Positions 7,838 to 14,268 of a DNA stretch of 64,000 nt are shown here, piece after piece. Below the pieces are notes generated by a model. It made no database searches. It was not told the DNA's origin and saw only the letters and a list, made by a program, of their open reading frames with translations. The DNA is taken from positions 4,154,001-4,218,000 of the forward strand of contig NZ_VFMJ01000001.1 of assembly GCF_006715005.1 (NCBI RefSeq), in the 5' to 3' direction. Each line of letters starts with the position of its first letter. Position 1 is the stretch's first letter. A program made the translations under genes and the position numbers. Origin of the DNA: Serratia marcescens. Lineage in GTDB: Bacteria; Pseudomonadota; Gammaproteobacteria; Enterobacterales; Enterobacteriaceae.

Positions 7838-8217
7838 GGTGTTACGCCGGAACCCCAAGTAGGGGGCAGTTTGGCCATCATGGATGCCACACTCCAGGGC
7901 GTAAAAAACTGCCCACGATGTCTATCACCAAGCTCCAGACTCATGAAAGCCATGCCCAAAAAATCACAAGGTTTAGCGGCCAGTGCTATTCGGACCAGAG
8001 CAAGTAGGTGCGCCAGGCGTTCGACATCCTCACGTTCATACCCTTTGATGAGCGACATGTACTGCTTCTCCAGCGCGTCGTCCGGACAAAAGCGGTTGTG
8101 TATTGCTATCGCGCTGCACTGAACAAAGTCAGAAAAGACCTTGTACCGGTGATAGTAGCGTGCCGTTTGGCCAAAGAGGCCGATGAATTGGTTTTGTGCT
8201 TCAGTAAACGTCAGCAT
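7822..8217 (-). pseudogene. N-6 DNA methylase N-terminus (truncated)
   Basis: The first ~117 residues match ICE/plasmid SAM-dependent DNA methyltransferases. Recognisable parts are an N-terminal helical region and KPCDFLGMAFMSLELGDR followed by GQFFTPWSVASMMAKL, the start of the SAM-binding N6_Mtase fold. The NPPY catalytic motif is absent. After MAKL the frame continues into unrelated sequence to 7822. Translation starts at ATG 8217 with the ribosome site ggag inside a hairpin leader (8218-8267). It was once the last gene of the ICE operon shown here. Confidence 0.75.
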
Positions 8218-8267
8218 GGTGAACTCCGTTAATAAAGGGAGTTCACCCGCAGTGGGAGAACTCCCCC
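8218..8267 (-). promoter_or_regulatory. Alternating-hairpin leader L1 (methylase gene)
   Basis: Read on the minus strand: segment 1 gggggagttctccc (8254-8267), segment 2 gggtgaactccc (8237-8248), segment 3 ggagttcacc (8218-8227, containing the ribosome site and ending at the ATG). Segment 2 can pair with segment 1 (gggagttc/gaactccc, then ttta) or perfectly with segment 3, which hides the ribosome site. This is one of eight similar leaders in the operon. Confidence 0.75.
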
Positions 8268-8272
8268 ACGGG

Positions 8273-8301
8273 AAAAAAAGGCCACCGGGATACCGGTGGC
8301 C
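8273..8301 (-). terminator. Intrinsic terminator after the YubB-like gene
   Basis: ggccaccggtatcccggtggcc (arms 8280-8288 and 8293-8301, 9-bp stem, 4-nt loop) is followed on the minus strand by seven T. It lies only ~5 nt before leader L1, leaving no room for a promoter between them. Transcription of the methylase gene would need readthrough or antitermination. Confidence 0.85.
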
Positions 8302-8331
8302 ATACGTTAGTGCTTCAACAAAAGACGGTGA

Positions 8332-9255
8332 TTAGCCGGCGGCTGCATTCGGTGACAACGGCACAGAATCCTTATCGGCGTAGGTCAGGTGGATCACCTC
8401 ACCAGCCTCAACCTCAGCCGCTATTCGTCCACCGTCGACATGCTCACCACGGTCGTAACGATCGTAGCCACTGCGTTCCGCATCAGGCATAGTCCAGGTA
8501 TGTTCCACCTGGCAACTGAACCGCTCCGATACGGTCCCGATAACCTCGCCGGCTGGCGGGTACCACGGGGAATCAAAGTGCACTGTCAACGTGTTAATGC
8601 CATCCCGTACGCAGCCGACATGATGGCCTGCCGGCCATTCGACGCCGTACTGTCGACCATAGAGCTCGACAGTGGTCGGCACATCACGCAGCAGTCCACC
8701 AGAGCCATTCAGTTCGGTCGCCAGACGCGTCGGGATCAGCATCAGCATATCGCACGGTGCGGTATATTCAGGCATCATCCCCAAACGTTCCCAGCAGATG
8801 CCGGCATCGATATCAGGGCTAACCCCCACCAGGCCGAACCAGTCCGCATACTGACGCGACAGTACATCCACCATATGCGCCTTCGCGACGTTGGGGATGT
8901 TCTCCCATTTCACCGCATCGATACCCGACTGGCGGTAGAGTCGCTCTATCAGGCGAATGTTCTCACCCGTTAACGGTACATCTGCCTTCAGCAACCCGAA
9001 CCAGTGTTCAAAGGCCAGATTCTGAGGCGATGCAATCCCCAGCTGCGTTAACAGTGCCGGGTAAGGCACGTAAACACCGGGTTTTGTCGTCGCCGGCTTC
9101 AGTATGCCGGCACACCCGGCCAGGAACAGCCGGCAGCTTTGTTGGACAGCATGACGGTAGTCAGGAACAACATGGCCATTGACCCATTGCTGCAGTTCAT
9201 CAACAAAAACGGATTGGCCAGTGATCACTAAACGGTTATTGTACCAGTTCGACAT
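8332..9255 (-). CDS. YubB ferredoxin-like domain protein (DUF1281 type)
   Basis: 307 residues starting MSNWYNNRLVITG, the diagnostic start of the YubB/DUF1281 (Api92-like) family found on conjugative plasmids and ICEs. The C-terminal part has the ferredoxin-like segments LTVHFDSPWYPPAGEV, VSERFSCQVEHTW and DRYDRGEHVDGGRI. The biochemical function of the family is unknown to me. Start at 9255 with gaggag upstream inside leader L2. It is followed by a strong terminator (8273-8301). Confidence 0.75.
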   Translation of the reverse strand: MSNWYNNRLVITGQSVFVDELQQWVNGHVVPDYRHAVQQSCRLFLAGCAGILKPATTKPGVYVPYPALLTQLGIASPQNLAFEHWFGLLKADVPLTGENIRLIERLYRQSGIDAVKWENIPNVAKAHMVDVLSRQYADWFGLVGVSPDIDAGICWERLGMMPEYTAPCDMLMLIPTRLATELNGSGGLLRDVPTTVELYGRQYGVEWPAGHHVGCVRDGINTLTVHFDSPWYPPAGEVIGTVSERFSCQVEHTWTMPDAERSGYDRYDRGEHVDGGRIAAEVEAGEVIHLTYADKDSVPLSPNAAAG

Positions 9256-9319
9256 GGTCGTTCTCCTCTTCTTACAAGAAAAAAGAGGGAGCTTTCCCCA
9301 GCGGGGGAAAGTCTCCCCC
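9256..9319 (-). promoter_or_regulatory. Alternating-hairpin leader L2 (YubB-like gene)
   Basis: Minus strand: segment 1 gggggagactttccccc (9303-9319) pairs with segment 2 ggggaaagctccctc (9285-9299), giving a 13-bp stem with one bulge followed by ttttttcttg, a good terminator. Segment 3 gaggagaacgacc (9256-9268) contains the ribosome site and pairs only partly with ctccctc of segment 2. Confidence 0.7.
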
Positions 9320-9366
9320 GTTGGGTTAGGTGTTACCTCATGATGGCCAGGACGCTGATCCTGTCC

Positions 9367-9639
9367 TTAGTGGGCTTGCTCGCCATAGTGAGCCCGGTAT
9401 ACCTGATGTTCGTCGCCATTAGCGACCAATCCCAGCTGTACCAATATTCCGCGCTCCCACGAGCCCGGACGTCGGCTACCATCGGCAATACTCGCCAGAA
9501 TGTAATGGATCAGGCCCTCGACATTCTCAAGCTGAACAACGGCGCCACAGGTCTGCTGAAGCTTCAGCATGTAGGCCAGCTCGCTGGCAATCTCAGGATC
9601 AACGGTTATCTGCAGCCCCTTGTTGGTGGCTTTAGTCAT
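9367..9639 (-). CDS. Unknown 90-residue protein downstream of the CbtA-like toxin
   Basis: I do not recognise a family. The protein is acidic to neutral with LQITVDPEIASELAYMLKL near the N-terminus, predicted helical, and no membrane segment. Its ATG lies inside the toxin gene (8-bp overlap) behind an aggagataaccg ribosome site, so the two are translationally coupled. Position makes it a candidate antitoxin, but known CbeA antitoxins precede the toxin and look different. The next 47 nt to the L2 leader hold no gene. Confidence 0.7.
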   Translation of the reverse strand: MTKATNKGLQITVDPEIASELAYMLKLQQTCGAVVQLENVEGLIHYILASIADGSRRPGSWERGILVQLGLVANGDEHQVYRAHYGEQAH

Positions 9640-9910
9640 CGGTTATCTCCTGTTCTGTTTCACCGATCACGCCCAGCTCTTCCACCTGGCGCAGATACGG
9701 TGATGATGAGGTAAAGGGATTGGCGCCGAGTCGTACCAGGTGGTATTTATCCACCAGGTTGTTGATCGCCTCAAACGGCCGTACTCCCGCTTCCTGTAAA
9801 GCCATCACGCACTCCGCTTCACACAGATCGGTATCGTTTAACGCCAGGCCAAAATATTTGGCCAGTAACCTGCCGGCAATGGTCTGCCAGTAATGTTGTT
9901 CAATCGTCAT
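9632..9910 (-). CDS. CbtA/YeeV-family toxin homologue
   Basis: 92 residues. YWQTIAGRLLAKYFGLALND, the segment EAGVRPFEAINNLVDKYHLV and a final RL align with CbtA/YeeV/YpjF (WQMLLTRLLEQHYGLTLND, then EAGI...AVNFLVEKYELVR). CbtA inhibits FtsZ and MreB polymerisation in type IV toxin-antitoxin systems. ATG 9910 is preferred over 9925 because aggag lies 7 nt upstream. The ATG at 9925 overlaps the ArdC stop. No CbeA-like antitoxin is upstream: the preceding gene is ardC. The N-terminal ~30 residues of CbtA are missing. Confidence 0.7.
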   Translation of the reverse strand: MTIEQHYWQTIAGRLLAKYFGLALNDTDLCEAECVMALQEAGVRPFEAINNLVDKYHLVRLGANPFTSSSPYLRQVEELGVIGETEQEITDD

Positions 9911-9921
9911 CACCAGACTCC

Positions 9922-10932
9922 TCATGCCGCAACGGCTGGATCGGTTGTCACCGGGTCCGCCAGAGGCTTCAGCAAAAATTCTGATGCCTCACGGGCCTGT
10001 TTGGCCGCACGAAACAGCGCGCGCTTATCTTCACGCAACACCCTGAGCCAGTGCTCAAGGTAGCTGTCGTGCTGGATGTCACCAAAGACGCCAAGCTGCG
10101 CGCACATAAAGGCGCTGCCAAGCTCCGCCACCAGTTCCTCGAACGCATACACCGGGTCGCCGAACCGACGGGAGGAAGACATTATACCCTCACGGTTGAG
10201 CCGTGTTGCATGACCGGTGCTGTGCACCAGCTCATGCAACAACGTCGACCAGTAATCCGCCTCAGTCCGAAATTGCTGAGCCTGTGGCAGGACAATCTGG
10301 TCCCGGAGCGGGGAGTAAAACGCCCTGTCCTGGTAAACCTGTTCAACCCGAACGCCGCAGGCCTCAACGAGGGTGTTAACCTGAGCCTGCTTTTTCGCAT
10401 CAACCAACGCATCACCCTCATCCGTCTCGGTTGTCGGCATAACGCCGACAACGGTCTCGGGGAGGTTGTCGCATTGGGCAACGTTAAACAGGTACAGCGG
10501 CTTCAGCATGGGTATTCGCATTTTCAGCGGTTTCCCCTCTTCGTCAAACAGCTGCCGGCCATCAGCATCCTCCACCTGCTTGTCCCAGGGTTTGAATACC
10601 ACAGCCAGGGTTGCCGTTTCGCCGGCACGTACATGGCCACCGACGGCTTCCGCCTGCTTATAAGTCAGCCAGCGATTGGAGTGAAAACCGCGCTCTTCCG
10701 CAGCTATCCATAACAGCAGCACATTCACGCCGCTGTAGTGGTACCCCGTCGTGCCGTTCTGCGGCATGACAGACCCGGTATAAATCCGGTTCCGGTCAGT
10801 CCGCCAGGGCTTGCGCCAGGGTAAGGTGCCACGCTCGATGGCACCAATGATGTTGTCCGTGACCTGTTGGTACAGGTCTGGTCGTTCGCGACGGGCTTTT
10901 GCCGACCGGCGTGATGGTAATGTTTTCTTCAT
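9922..10932 (-). CDS. ArdC-like antirestriction protein with zincin metallopeptidase domain
   Basis: 336 residues. The N-terminal ssDNA-binding ArdC domain (DLYQQVTDNIIGAIERG, LPWRKPW, GYHYSGVNVLLLW) precedes a zinc peptidase-like domain with HELVHSTGH (HExxH) and a downstream FEELVAELG supplying the third ligand Glu. ArdC proteins protect transferred single-stranded DNA from host restriction during conjugation. The gene has its own hairpin leader (L3) and its stop is adjacent to the toxin gene, suggesting cotranscription. Confidence 0.9.
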   Translation of the reverse strand: MKKTLPSRRSAKARRERPDLYQQVTDNIIGAIERGTLPWRKPWRTDRNRIYTGSVMPQNGTTGYHYSGVNVLLLWIAAEERGFHSNRWLTYKQAEAVGGHVRAGETATLAVVFKPWDKQVEDADGRQLFDEEGKPLKMRIPMLKPLYLFNVAQCDNLPETVVGVMPTTETDEGDALVDAKKQAQVNTLVEACGVRVEQVYQDRAFYSPLRDQIVLPQAQQFRTEADYWSTLLHELVHSTGHATRLNREGIMSSSRRFGDPVYAFEELVAELGSAFMCAQLGVFGDIQHDSYLEHWLRVLREDKRALFRAAKQAREASEFLLKPLADPVTTDPAVAA

Positions 10933-10995
10933 GGAATGCTCCTCAATGAAAAAGGCGCATTCTTCCCCTGGCGGCGAAGAATACGCCCCAGGGGA
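10933..10995 (-). promoter_or_regulatory. Alternating-hairpin leader L3 (ardC)
   Basis: Minus strand: segment 1 ggcgtattcttc (10976-10987) pairs with segment 2 gaagaatgcgcc (10954-10965, one G-U) and is followed by tttttc, a textbook terminator. Segment 3 ggagcattcc (10933-10942), which holds the ribosome site directly before the ATG, can instead pair with aatgcgcc of segment 2. Confidence 0.75.
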
Positions 10996-11007
10996 CAGGA
11001 AAAGTGG

Positions 11008-11610
11008 TTAGAGAGCAGGGTAACGCAGCGCCCCTTTCGGATTCACTGTGTCAACACGCTGTTTCAGCCGTTCGAACAGAGCCAGGTAATCAGCCCGATC
11101 GGCGGGCTTTGCCCGTTTGCAATCGGTATGACAGGCCGTGGCCAGCAGGTTGATGGCCCGCTCACGCCAGTGTTTAAACTCATCCTGGCTGACGCAGACC
11201 GAGTAATGGACCTCGGCCAGCTGCAGCATGCGCGCGGTCACCCGCCGATAATCGGCGACACACACCCAGTTAACCGTGGCAACGTGCATATAGACCGTTT
11301 CGGGTAACAGATGTATCCAGAGCTCATGGCCTTGCGACAGTATTCGCTCGATACAACTGTCGTTCAGCACCAGCTCCTCGCCAAAGTCGTCGCCGCCGGC
11401 AAGCTGCCGGGACGTTTCATACCAGGCCTCATCCTTGTCAGGATGACACCCGTCGGCATACGCCAGGTGTTTGATACGGCCGGTGGCGTTTCGTTCGCCC
11501 ACGGCCGGCATCAGATAGACGCCATTATCCTTGGCCAACACCAGCGCACACTGATTGGCGCGTACTTCAGCCACCACGGCGCGCAGTTCTGCAGGGTTAA
11601 AATGCAACAT
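11008..11610 (-). CDS. DUF3085-like protein
   Basis: 200 residues from ATG 11610 (ggagacttatc ribosome site). An upstream in-frame ATG at 11703 would run through leader L4 and into the preceding gene and is rejected. The N-terminus MLHFNPAELRAVVAEV followed by LVLAKDNGVYLMP matches DUF3085 proteins of plasmids and ICEs. The rest is helical with many His and Cys (HTDCKRAKPADR). Function unknown. Confidence 0.65.
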   Translation of the reverse strand: MLHFNPAELRAVVAEVRANQCALVLAKDNGVYLMPAVGERNATGRIKHLAYADGCHPDKDEAWYETSRQLAGGDDFGEELVLNDSCIERILSQGHELWIHLLPETVYMHVATVNWVCVADYRRVTARMLQLAEVHYSVCVSQDEFKHWRERAINLLATACHTDCKRAKPADRADYLALFERLKQRVDTVNPKGALRYPAL

Positions 11611-11668
11611 GATAAGTCTCCTGAGTTGCGGAGACGGACTTCCCCGGGAGGAAAAGCCCCTCCAGGGA
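11611..11668 (-). promoter_or_regulatory. Hairpin leader L4 (DUF3085 gene)
   Basis: Same layout as the other leaders but less regular: ggaggggcttttcc (about 11650-11663), then ggggaagtccgtctcc (11630-11645), then ggagacttatc (11611-11621) with the ribosome site. gtctcc pairs with ggagac. No T-tract follows segment 2, so terminator function is doubtful here. Confidence 0.55.
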
Positions 11669-11696
11669 AATGAAACGTTATGGCCAGTGGGAGGTG

Positions 11697-12182
11697 TTAC
11701 CACGAAGCCCGGAAGTAAAGGTGGTCCCGACTGAAATCAAAACCGGCAAGCACGTTGTTAACGTACGCCTTCAGCAAATCGACTTGCGTCCAGTAAATAC
11801 CGCCGTAGTCACGAGATTCAGAAGGAAACTCATCATGGCAGTTCGCTTCATTCAGCCGCGACAGACACAAATCCAGCATCTGGACGTCGTTACGGTCGAA
11901 CGCCATCAGCTCACCGCTTTTGACATCCCCGACACTGTTGGCCACCCAATGCATCAACGCAGTAAACCCGCGAAAATGACAGGTGTGAACCAGCAGCGGC
12001 GGATGGTAGTGGTTACACGTATTGTGGTTGTATATTCGCGGCGCCTGCACGCAATCACCGCCGTCCTCCAGCCACGCTGGTGAACACGGCACCCAGTCGC
12101 CGACGGGTGTCCAGTCGCCGTTTACCGGCAACTTCGGATAGTCAGCCTTACGCTGACGGAAAAAGTTGATATCAAGTCCCAT
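11697..12182 (-). CDS. Unknown ICE protein, 161 residues
   Basis: Not recognised. It begins MGLDINFFRQRKADYP and is rich in Asn, His, Trp and Cys (YNHNTCNHYHPPLLVHTCHF), which could suggest metal binding, but no standard finger is clear. No signal peptide or membrane segment. Start at 12182 behind agaggagtgaccc. It belongs to the leader-separated operon 13735-7822. Confidence 0.7.
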   Translation of the reverse strand: MGLDINFFRQRKADYPKLPVNGDWTPVGDWVPCSPAWLEDGGDCVQAPRIYNHNTCNHYHPPLLVHTCHFRGFTALMHWVANSVGDVKSGELMAFDRNDVQMLDLCLSRLNEANCHDEFPSESRDYGGIYWTQVDLLKAYVNNVLAGFDFSRDHLYFRASW

Positions 12183-12239
12183 GGGTCACTCCTCTCGGTA
12201 TACGGACAGGAGCTCCCCTGCAGGGAGGCCCTGCCGGGT
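12183..12239 (-). promoter_or_regulatory. Hairpin leader L5
   Basis: Minus strand ggcagggcctccc, then ggggagctcctgtcc, then gagaggagtgaccc before the ATG. Segments 1 and 2 are imperfectly complementary, and ctcct of segment 2 pairs with the aggag ribosome site. No T-tract. A weaker member of the set. Confidence 0.5.
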
Positions 12240-12255
12240 GAATTAAAAATCGCGA

Positions 12256-12834
12256 CTATGCCGCCGAATGCGCCTGATTCAGACGCACCGCCAGCACTTC
12301 ATCCATGCCGACAATAACGCGCCAGCGACAAAGCAGTTCATCGGGATCATCGTTGTGACTGTTATACCCTTCCAAATGGTAAAGAATAGAGTCATCAGCC
12401 AGTGCCGCCTCATCCACTTCACCCGGAGCAAGAAGTTCTGGGCGTTTAAGGTGGTGGCGCAACCAGAGTAGTGGCAACTCCCATCCTGGATTTTTGGAAA
12501 GTCTGGAGTCGTTCCGCTCTATCCGTACAGAGCCAGGGCACAGGTTATGAATCAGTATCAGAACCAGTCGGTGAAAAAAATCAGGGTGCTGAAAGAACCC
12601 CATACGTTCTTTGACGTAAGGCACCTGTTGCATCGGGATATTTTCCTCTGATCCCGGTGATACACGTAAACCGGCCGTTTCGAAGATCATACCATCAAAC
12701 AGCTGACCGGCTTCCGTGATACCTTCTGGCCGGGCCTCTTCCGGCAACAGCCAGAACACCTCGGTCACCGCCAGGGTGAAATCAATCCACGCGTCCTGGG
12801 ACGGTGGTGCGACAAAATACACGTTCATACTCAC
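12256..12834 (-). CDS. Unknown ICE protein, 192 residues (GTG start)
   Basis: Not recognised. Soluble protein beginning VSMNVYFVAPPSQDAW, with an acidic C-terminal half. The initiation codon is GTG at 12834, placed 7 nt after ggagg, rather than the ATG two codons on. Its leader (L6) is the most GC-rich of the series. Neighbours are other unknown ICE maintenance genes. Confidence 0.65.
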   Translation of the reverse strand: MSMNVYFVAPPSQDAWIDFTLAVTEVFWLLPEEARPEGITEAGQLFDGMIFETAGLRVSPGSEENIPMQQVPYVKERMGFFQHPDFFHRLVLILIHNLCPGSVRIERNDSRLSKNPGWELPLLWLRHHLKRPELLAPGEVDEAALADDSILYHLEGYNSHNDDPDELLCRWRVIVGMDEVLAVRLNQAHSAA

Positions 12835-12904
12835 GATAAATCCTCCGGTAACAAAAAATTTGGGGGGGATTTATCCCCCGGACGGGAATAAATCCCCGTC
12901 AGGG
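12835..12904 (-). promoter_or_regulatory. Alternating-hairpin leader L6
   Basis: Minus strand: segment 1 ggggatttattccc (12884-12897), segment 2 gggggataaatcccccc (about 12862-12878) followed by caaattttttg, segment 3 ggaggatttatc (12835-12846). ggatttat pairs with ataaatcc in both combinations, so terminator and ribosome-site-masking hairpins exclude each other. Confidence 0.75.
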
Positions 12905-12931
12905 TGTGTGTCTGTCAGGCTGTCGTGCCGA

Positions 12932-13306
12932 TCACCAAACCTCGAGCTCGCCAATCGCAATGTCGGCTTCGACATAGCGCTTGCCTTGCTCCACGGCCTG
13001 CGCCCAATAAGACGCGTGAATATCTGCGCTCAGTGTATCCAGGTGAGCCATAAGTGCTTGCCCGTTAGCGGAAAGCGTCGATATATAGCCGTACTGCATG
13101 ACCAGCAGGAAACCACCAAAGGCCTCTCCCGCATTGATAACGGCATTTTCCACATCATTCAGCTCAGAGGGGTCTTCACGTTCAAGACCCAGTCCCAGAC
13201 GCTGGCAAGCCCGTATACTCATGAGCTTACCTTCAACCAGGCAAAGGAAATGAAACGCATCAAGCGCGGTTTTCACGTCAAGTACGTTGGGTAACTGGGT
13301 ATGCAT
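12932..13306 (-). CDS. Unknown ICE protein, 124 residues
   Basis: Not recognised. Start chosen at ATG 13306 (MHTQLPNVLDVKTALDAFHF) because of ggagg upstream. The longer frame to 13348 would read through leader L7. Mostly helical, with a Gly-rich stretch (VINAGEAFGGFLLVMQYGY). No transmembrane segment is strong enough to call. Confidence 0.65.
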   Translation of the reverse strand: MHTQLPNVLDVKTALDAFHFLCLVEGKLMSIRACQRLGLGLEREDPSELNDVENAVINAGEAFGGFLLVMQYGYISTLSANGQALMAHLDTLSADIHASYWAQAVEQGKRYVEADIAIGELEVW

Positions 13307-13375
13307 CGATAAATCCTCCACAAAAAGAAAAGCGGGATTTATCCCCATAACGGGTGTAAATCCCCGTCAGGGTAT
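13307..13375 (-). promoter_or_regulatory. Alternating-hairpin leader L7
   Basis: Minus strand: segment 1 ggggattta (13355-13365), segment 2 ggggataaatccc (13334-13346) followed by gcttttcttttt, segment 3 ggaggatttatcg (13307-13319). Stem 1:2 (gggattta/taaatccc) has the form of an intrinsic terminator. Stem 2:3 (gataaatcc/ggatttatc) hides the ribosome site. Closely similar to L6. Confidence 0.78.
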
Positions 13376-13396
13376 GAAGTGGGTAAACCGACCGCT

Positions 13397-13735
13397 CTAA
13401 AAGCGGTAACGCAGTCTGGCCAAATGCTCAGCATGTTGGCTGGCGAGTCGGTACGCTTTTCTGCGCTCGGTATGCTTGCAAGACAGCACAACATGGGTGC
13501 TTGCGTAGGTATATTCGCCTTTGTACCAACCTTTGCGCAGCGTCAGTAACGCGCTGACCGAACCCTCATCACTGCAGATAACATGCGCGCGAACGGCAAA
13601 ATTACCGGCTGCATTGACGTACCAGTCAGTAAAACGCGGCGGCGCCATGCGAAAAGGTATTCGCTGGACAGCCGATTTGACACGGTGCAGGGTTGAGAAG
13701 AAATCAGGAACAACTGAAGAAGTAAAAACAGACAT
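13397..13735 (-). CDS. Unknown ICE protein, 112 residues (first gene of the operon)
   Basis: Not recognised. ATG 13735 follows caggagaaacacc. A longer frame to 13810 crosses the leader and is rejected. Basic protein with a beta-rich middle (WYVNAAGNFAVRAHVICSDE) and a His/Lys/Arg-rich C-terminal half. It is the promoter-proximal gene behind structured RNA copy 1 (13837-14042). Confidence 0.65.
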   Translation of the reverse strand: MSVFTSSVVPDFFSTLHRVKSAVQRIPFRMAPPRFTDWYVNAAGNFAVRAHVICSDEGSVSALLTLRKGWYKGEYTYASTHVVLSCKHTERRKAYRLASQHAEHLARLRYRF

Positions 13736-13797
13736 GGTGTTTCTCCTGTAAAAAAGGGAAACACCGCTCCCAGGGGAAAGGTATTTCCCCGGGGGAT
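13736..13797 (-). promoter_or_regulatory. Alternating-hairpin leader L8 (first operon gene)
   Basis: Minus strand: segment 1 gggaaatacc (13780-13789), segment 2 ggtgtttccc (13756-13765) followed at once by tttttt, segment 3 gaaacacc (13736-13743) between the ribosome site and the ATG. The 1:2 stem is 10 bp with one G-U and a T6 tract. The 2:3 stem is 8 bp and perfect. The clearest example of the mutually exclusive design. Confidence 0.8.
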
Positions 13798-13836
13798 CAG
13801 ATTGCAGCAACCGCAGTCGTTATGACATCGGTCAAT

Positions 13837-14042
13837 ACCTTCATCACCGTTAAGTGATCCCTGTTCTCAAAGGTTAAACAGGGTTACCGCCACTGGGGCT
13901 TCCTCTTTCAGGCTACGAGGATATTCGCAGTCGCCCGAAGGCGTTTCTCACAGACCGCTGAAACTTTGGTTGGCACTCACCCGAAGGCGCTTCTCACAGA
14001 GTGCTGAAGCATTGGCTGGTTGTCCGAAGACAACGAGTAAGC
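13837..14042 (-). ncRNA. Structured leader RNA, copy 1 (tandem pseudoknot-like units)
   Basis: Shares order and motifs with 15863-16066 while stem sequences covary. Minus-strand order: hairpin gttgtc-ttcg-gacaac; unit with gcttc/gaagc and cactc/gagtg interleaved (H-type pseudoknot geometry) around gccttcgggt; a second unit with gtttc/gaaac; hairpin cctc/gagg; hairpin ccctgtt/aacaggg; hairpin gtgat/atcac. The minus strand gives C(UUCG)G tetraloops in the first hairpin and in the units. With the promoter at 14049-14077 this favours transcription towards the operon at 13735. I cannot assign it to a named RNA family. Confidence 0.7.
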
Positions 14043-14048
14043 ATGTTT

Positions 14049-14077
14049 ATTTTCCGAGCAAATCGCTGCTCTGTCAA
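14049..14077 (-). promoter_or_regulatory. Promoter for structured RNA copy 1 and the downstream operon
   Basis: Minus-strand ttgaca (-35, 14072-14077), a 17-bp spacer, and gaaaat (-10, 14049-14054). The spacer gagcagcgatttgctcg contains the inverted repeat gagca...tgctc, a possible operator. Transcription would start just before the first hairpin of the RNA. No coding role is seen in 13798-13836 or 14078-14268 apart from the hairpin below. Confidence 0.65.
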
Positions 14078-14156
14078 TAGGCCATACGCACCTGTTTTTG
14101 GATTAATATTTCCTATTATCCTAATAACGTAACATCTCAGTACCATTATCATTTTT

Positions 14157-14185
14157 AGGTCGCAGCCCTGTGAGAGCTGCGACCT
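14157..14185. repeat. Strong hairpin between recombinase gene and RNA copy 1
   Basis: aggtcgcagc (14157-14166) and gctgcgacct (14176-14185) form a perfect 10-bp stem with a 9-nt loop. It lies 84 bp after the recombinase stop. No T-tract follows on either strand, so it is only a possible transcription end or roadblock. Confidence 0.6.
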
Positions 14186-14268
14186 TATGTACGATAAATC
14201 ATATTCACGTATACCGTTGAGAAAATTTTAAATTAATAAAATCCCGCACACTGAATGCGATTAATCCG

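Noticed and set aside
8218..13797. Repeated GGGG/CCCC motifs considered as a CRISPR array or REP-type repeats
   Set aside because: Spacing follows gene starts, unit sequences differ from gene to gene, and there are no uniform spacers.
14157..14185. Hairpin after the recombinase gene as an intrinsic terminator
   Set aside because: Stem is strong but no T-tract follows on either strand; listed only as a repeat.
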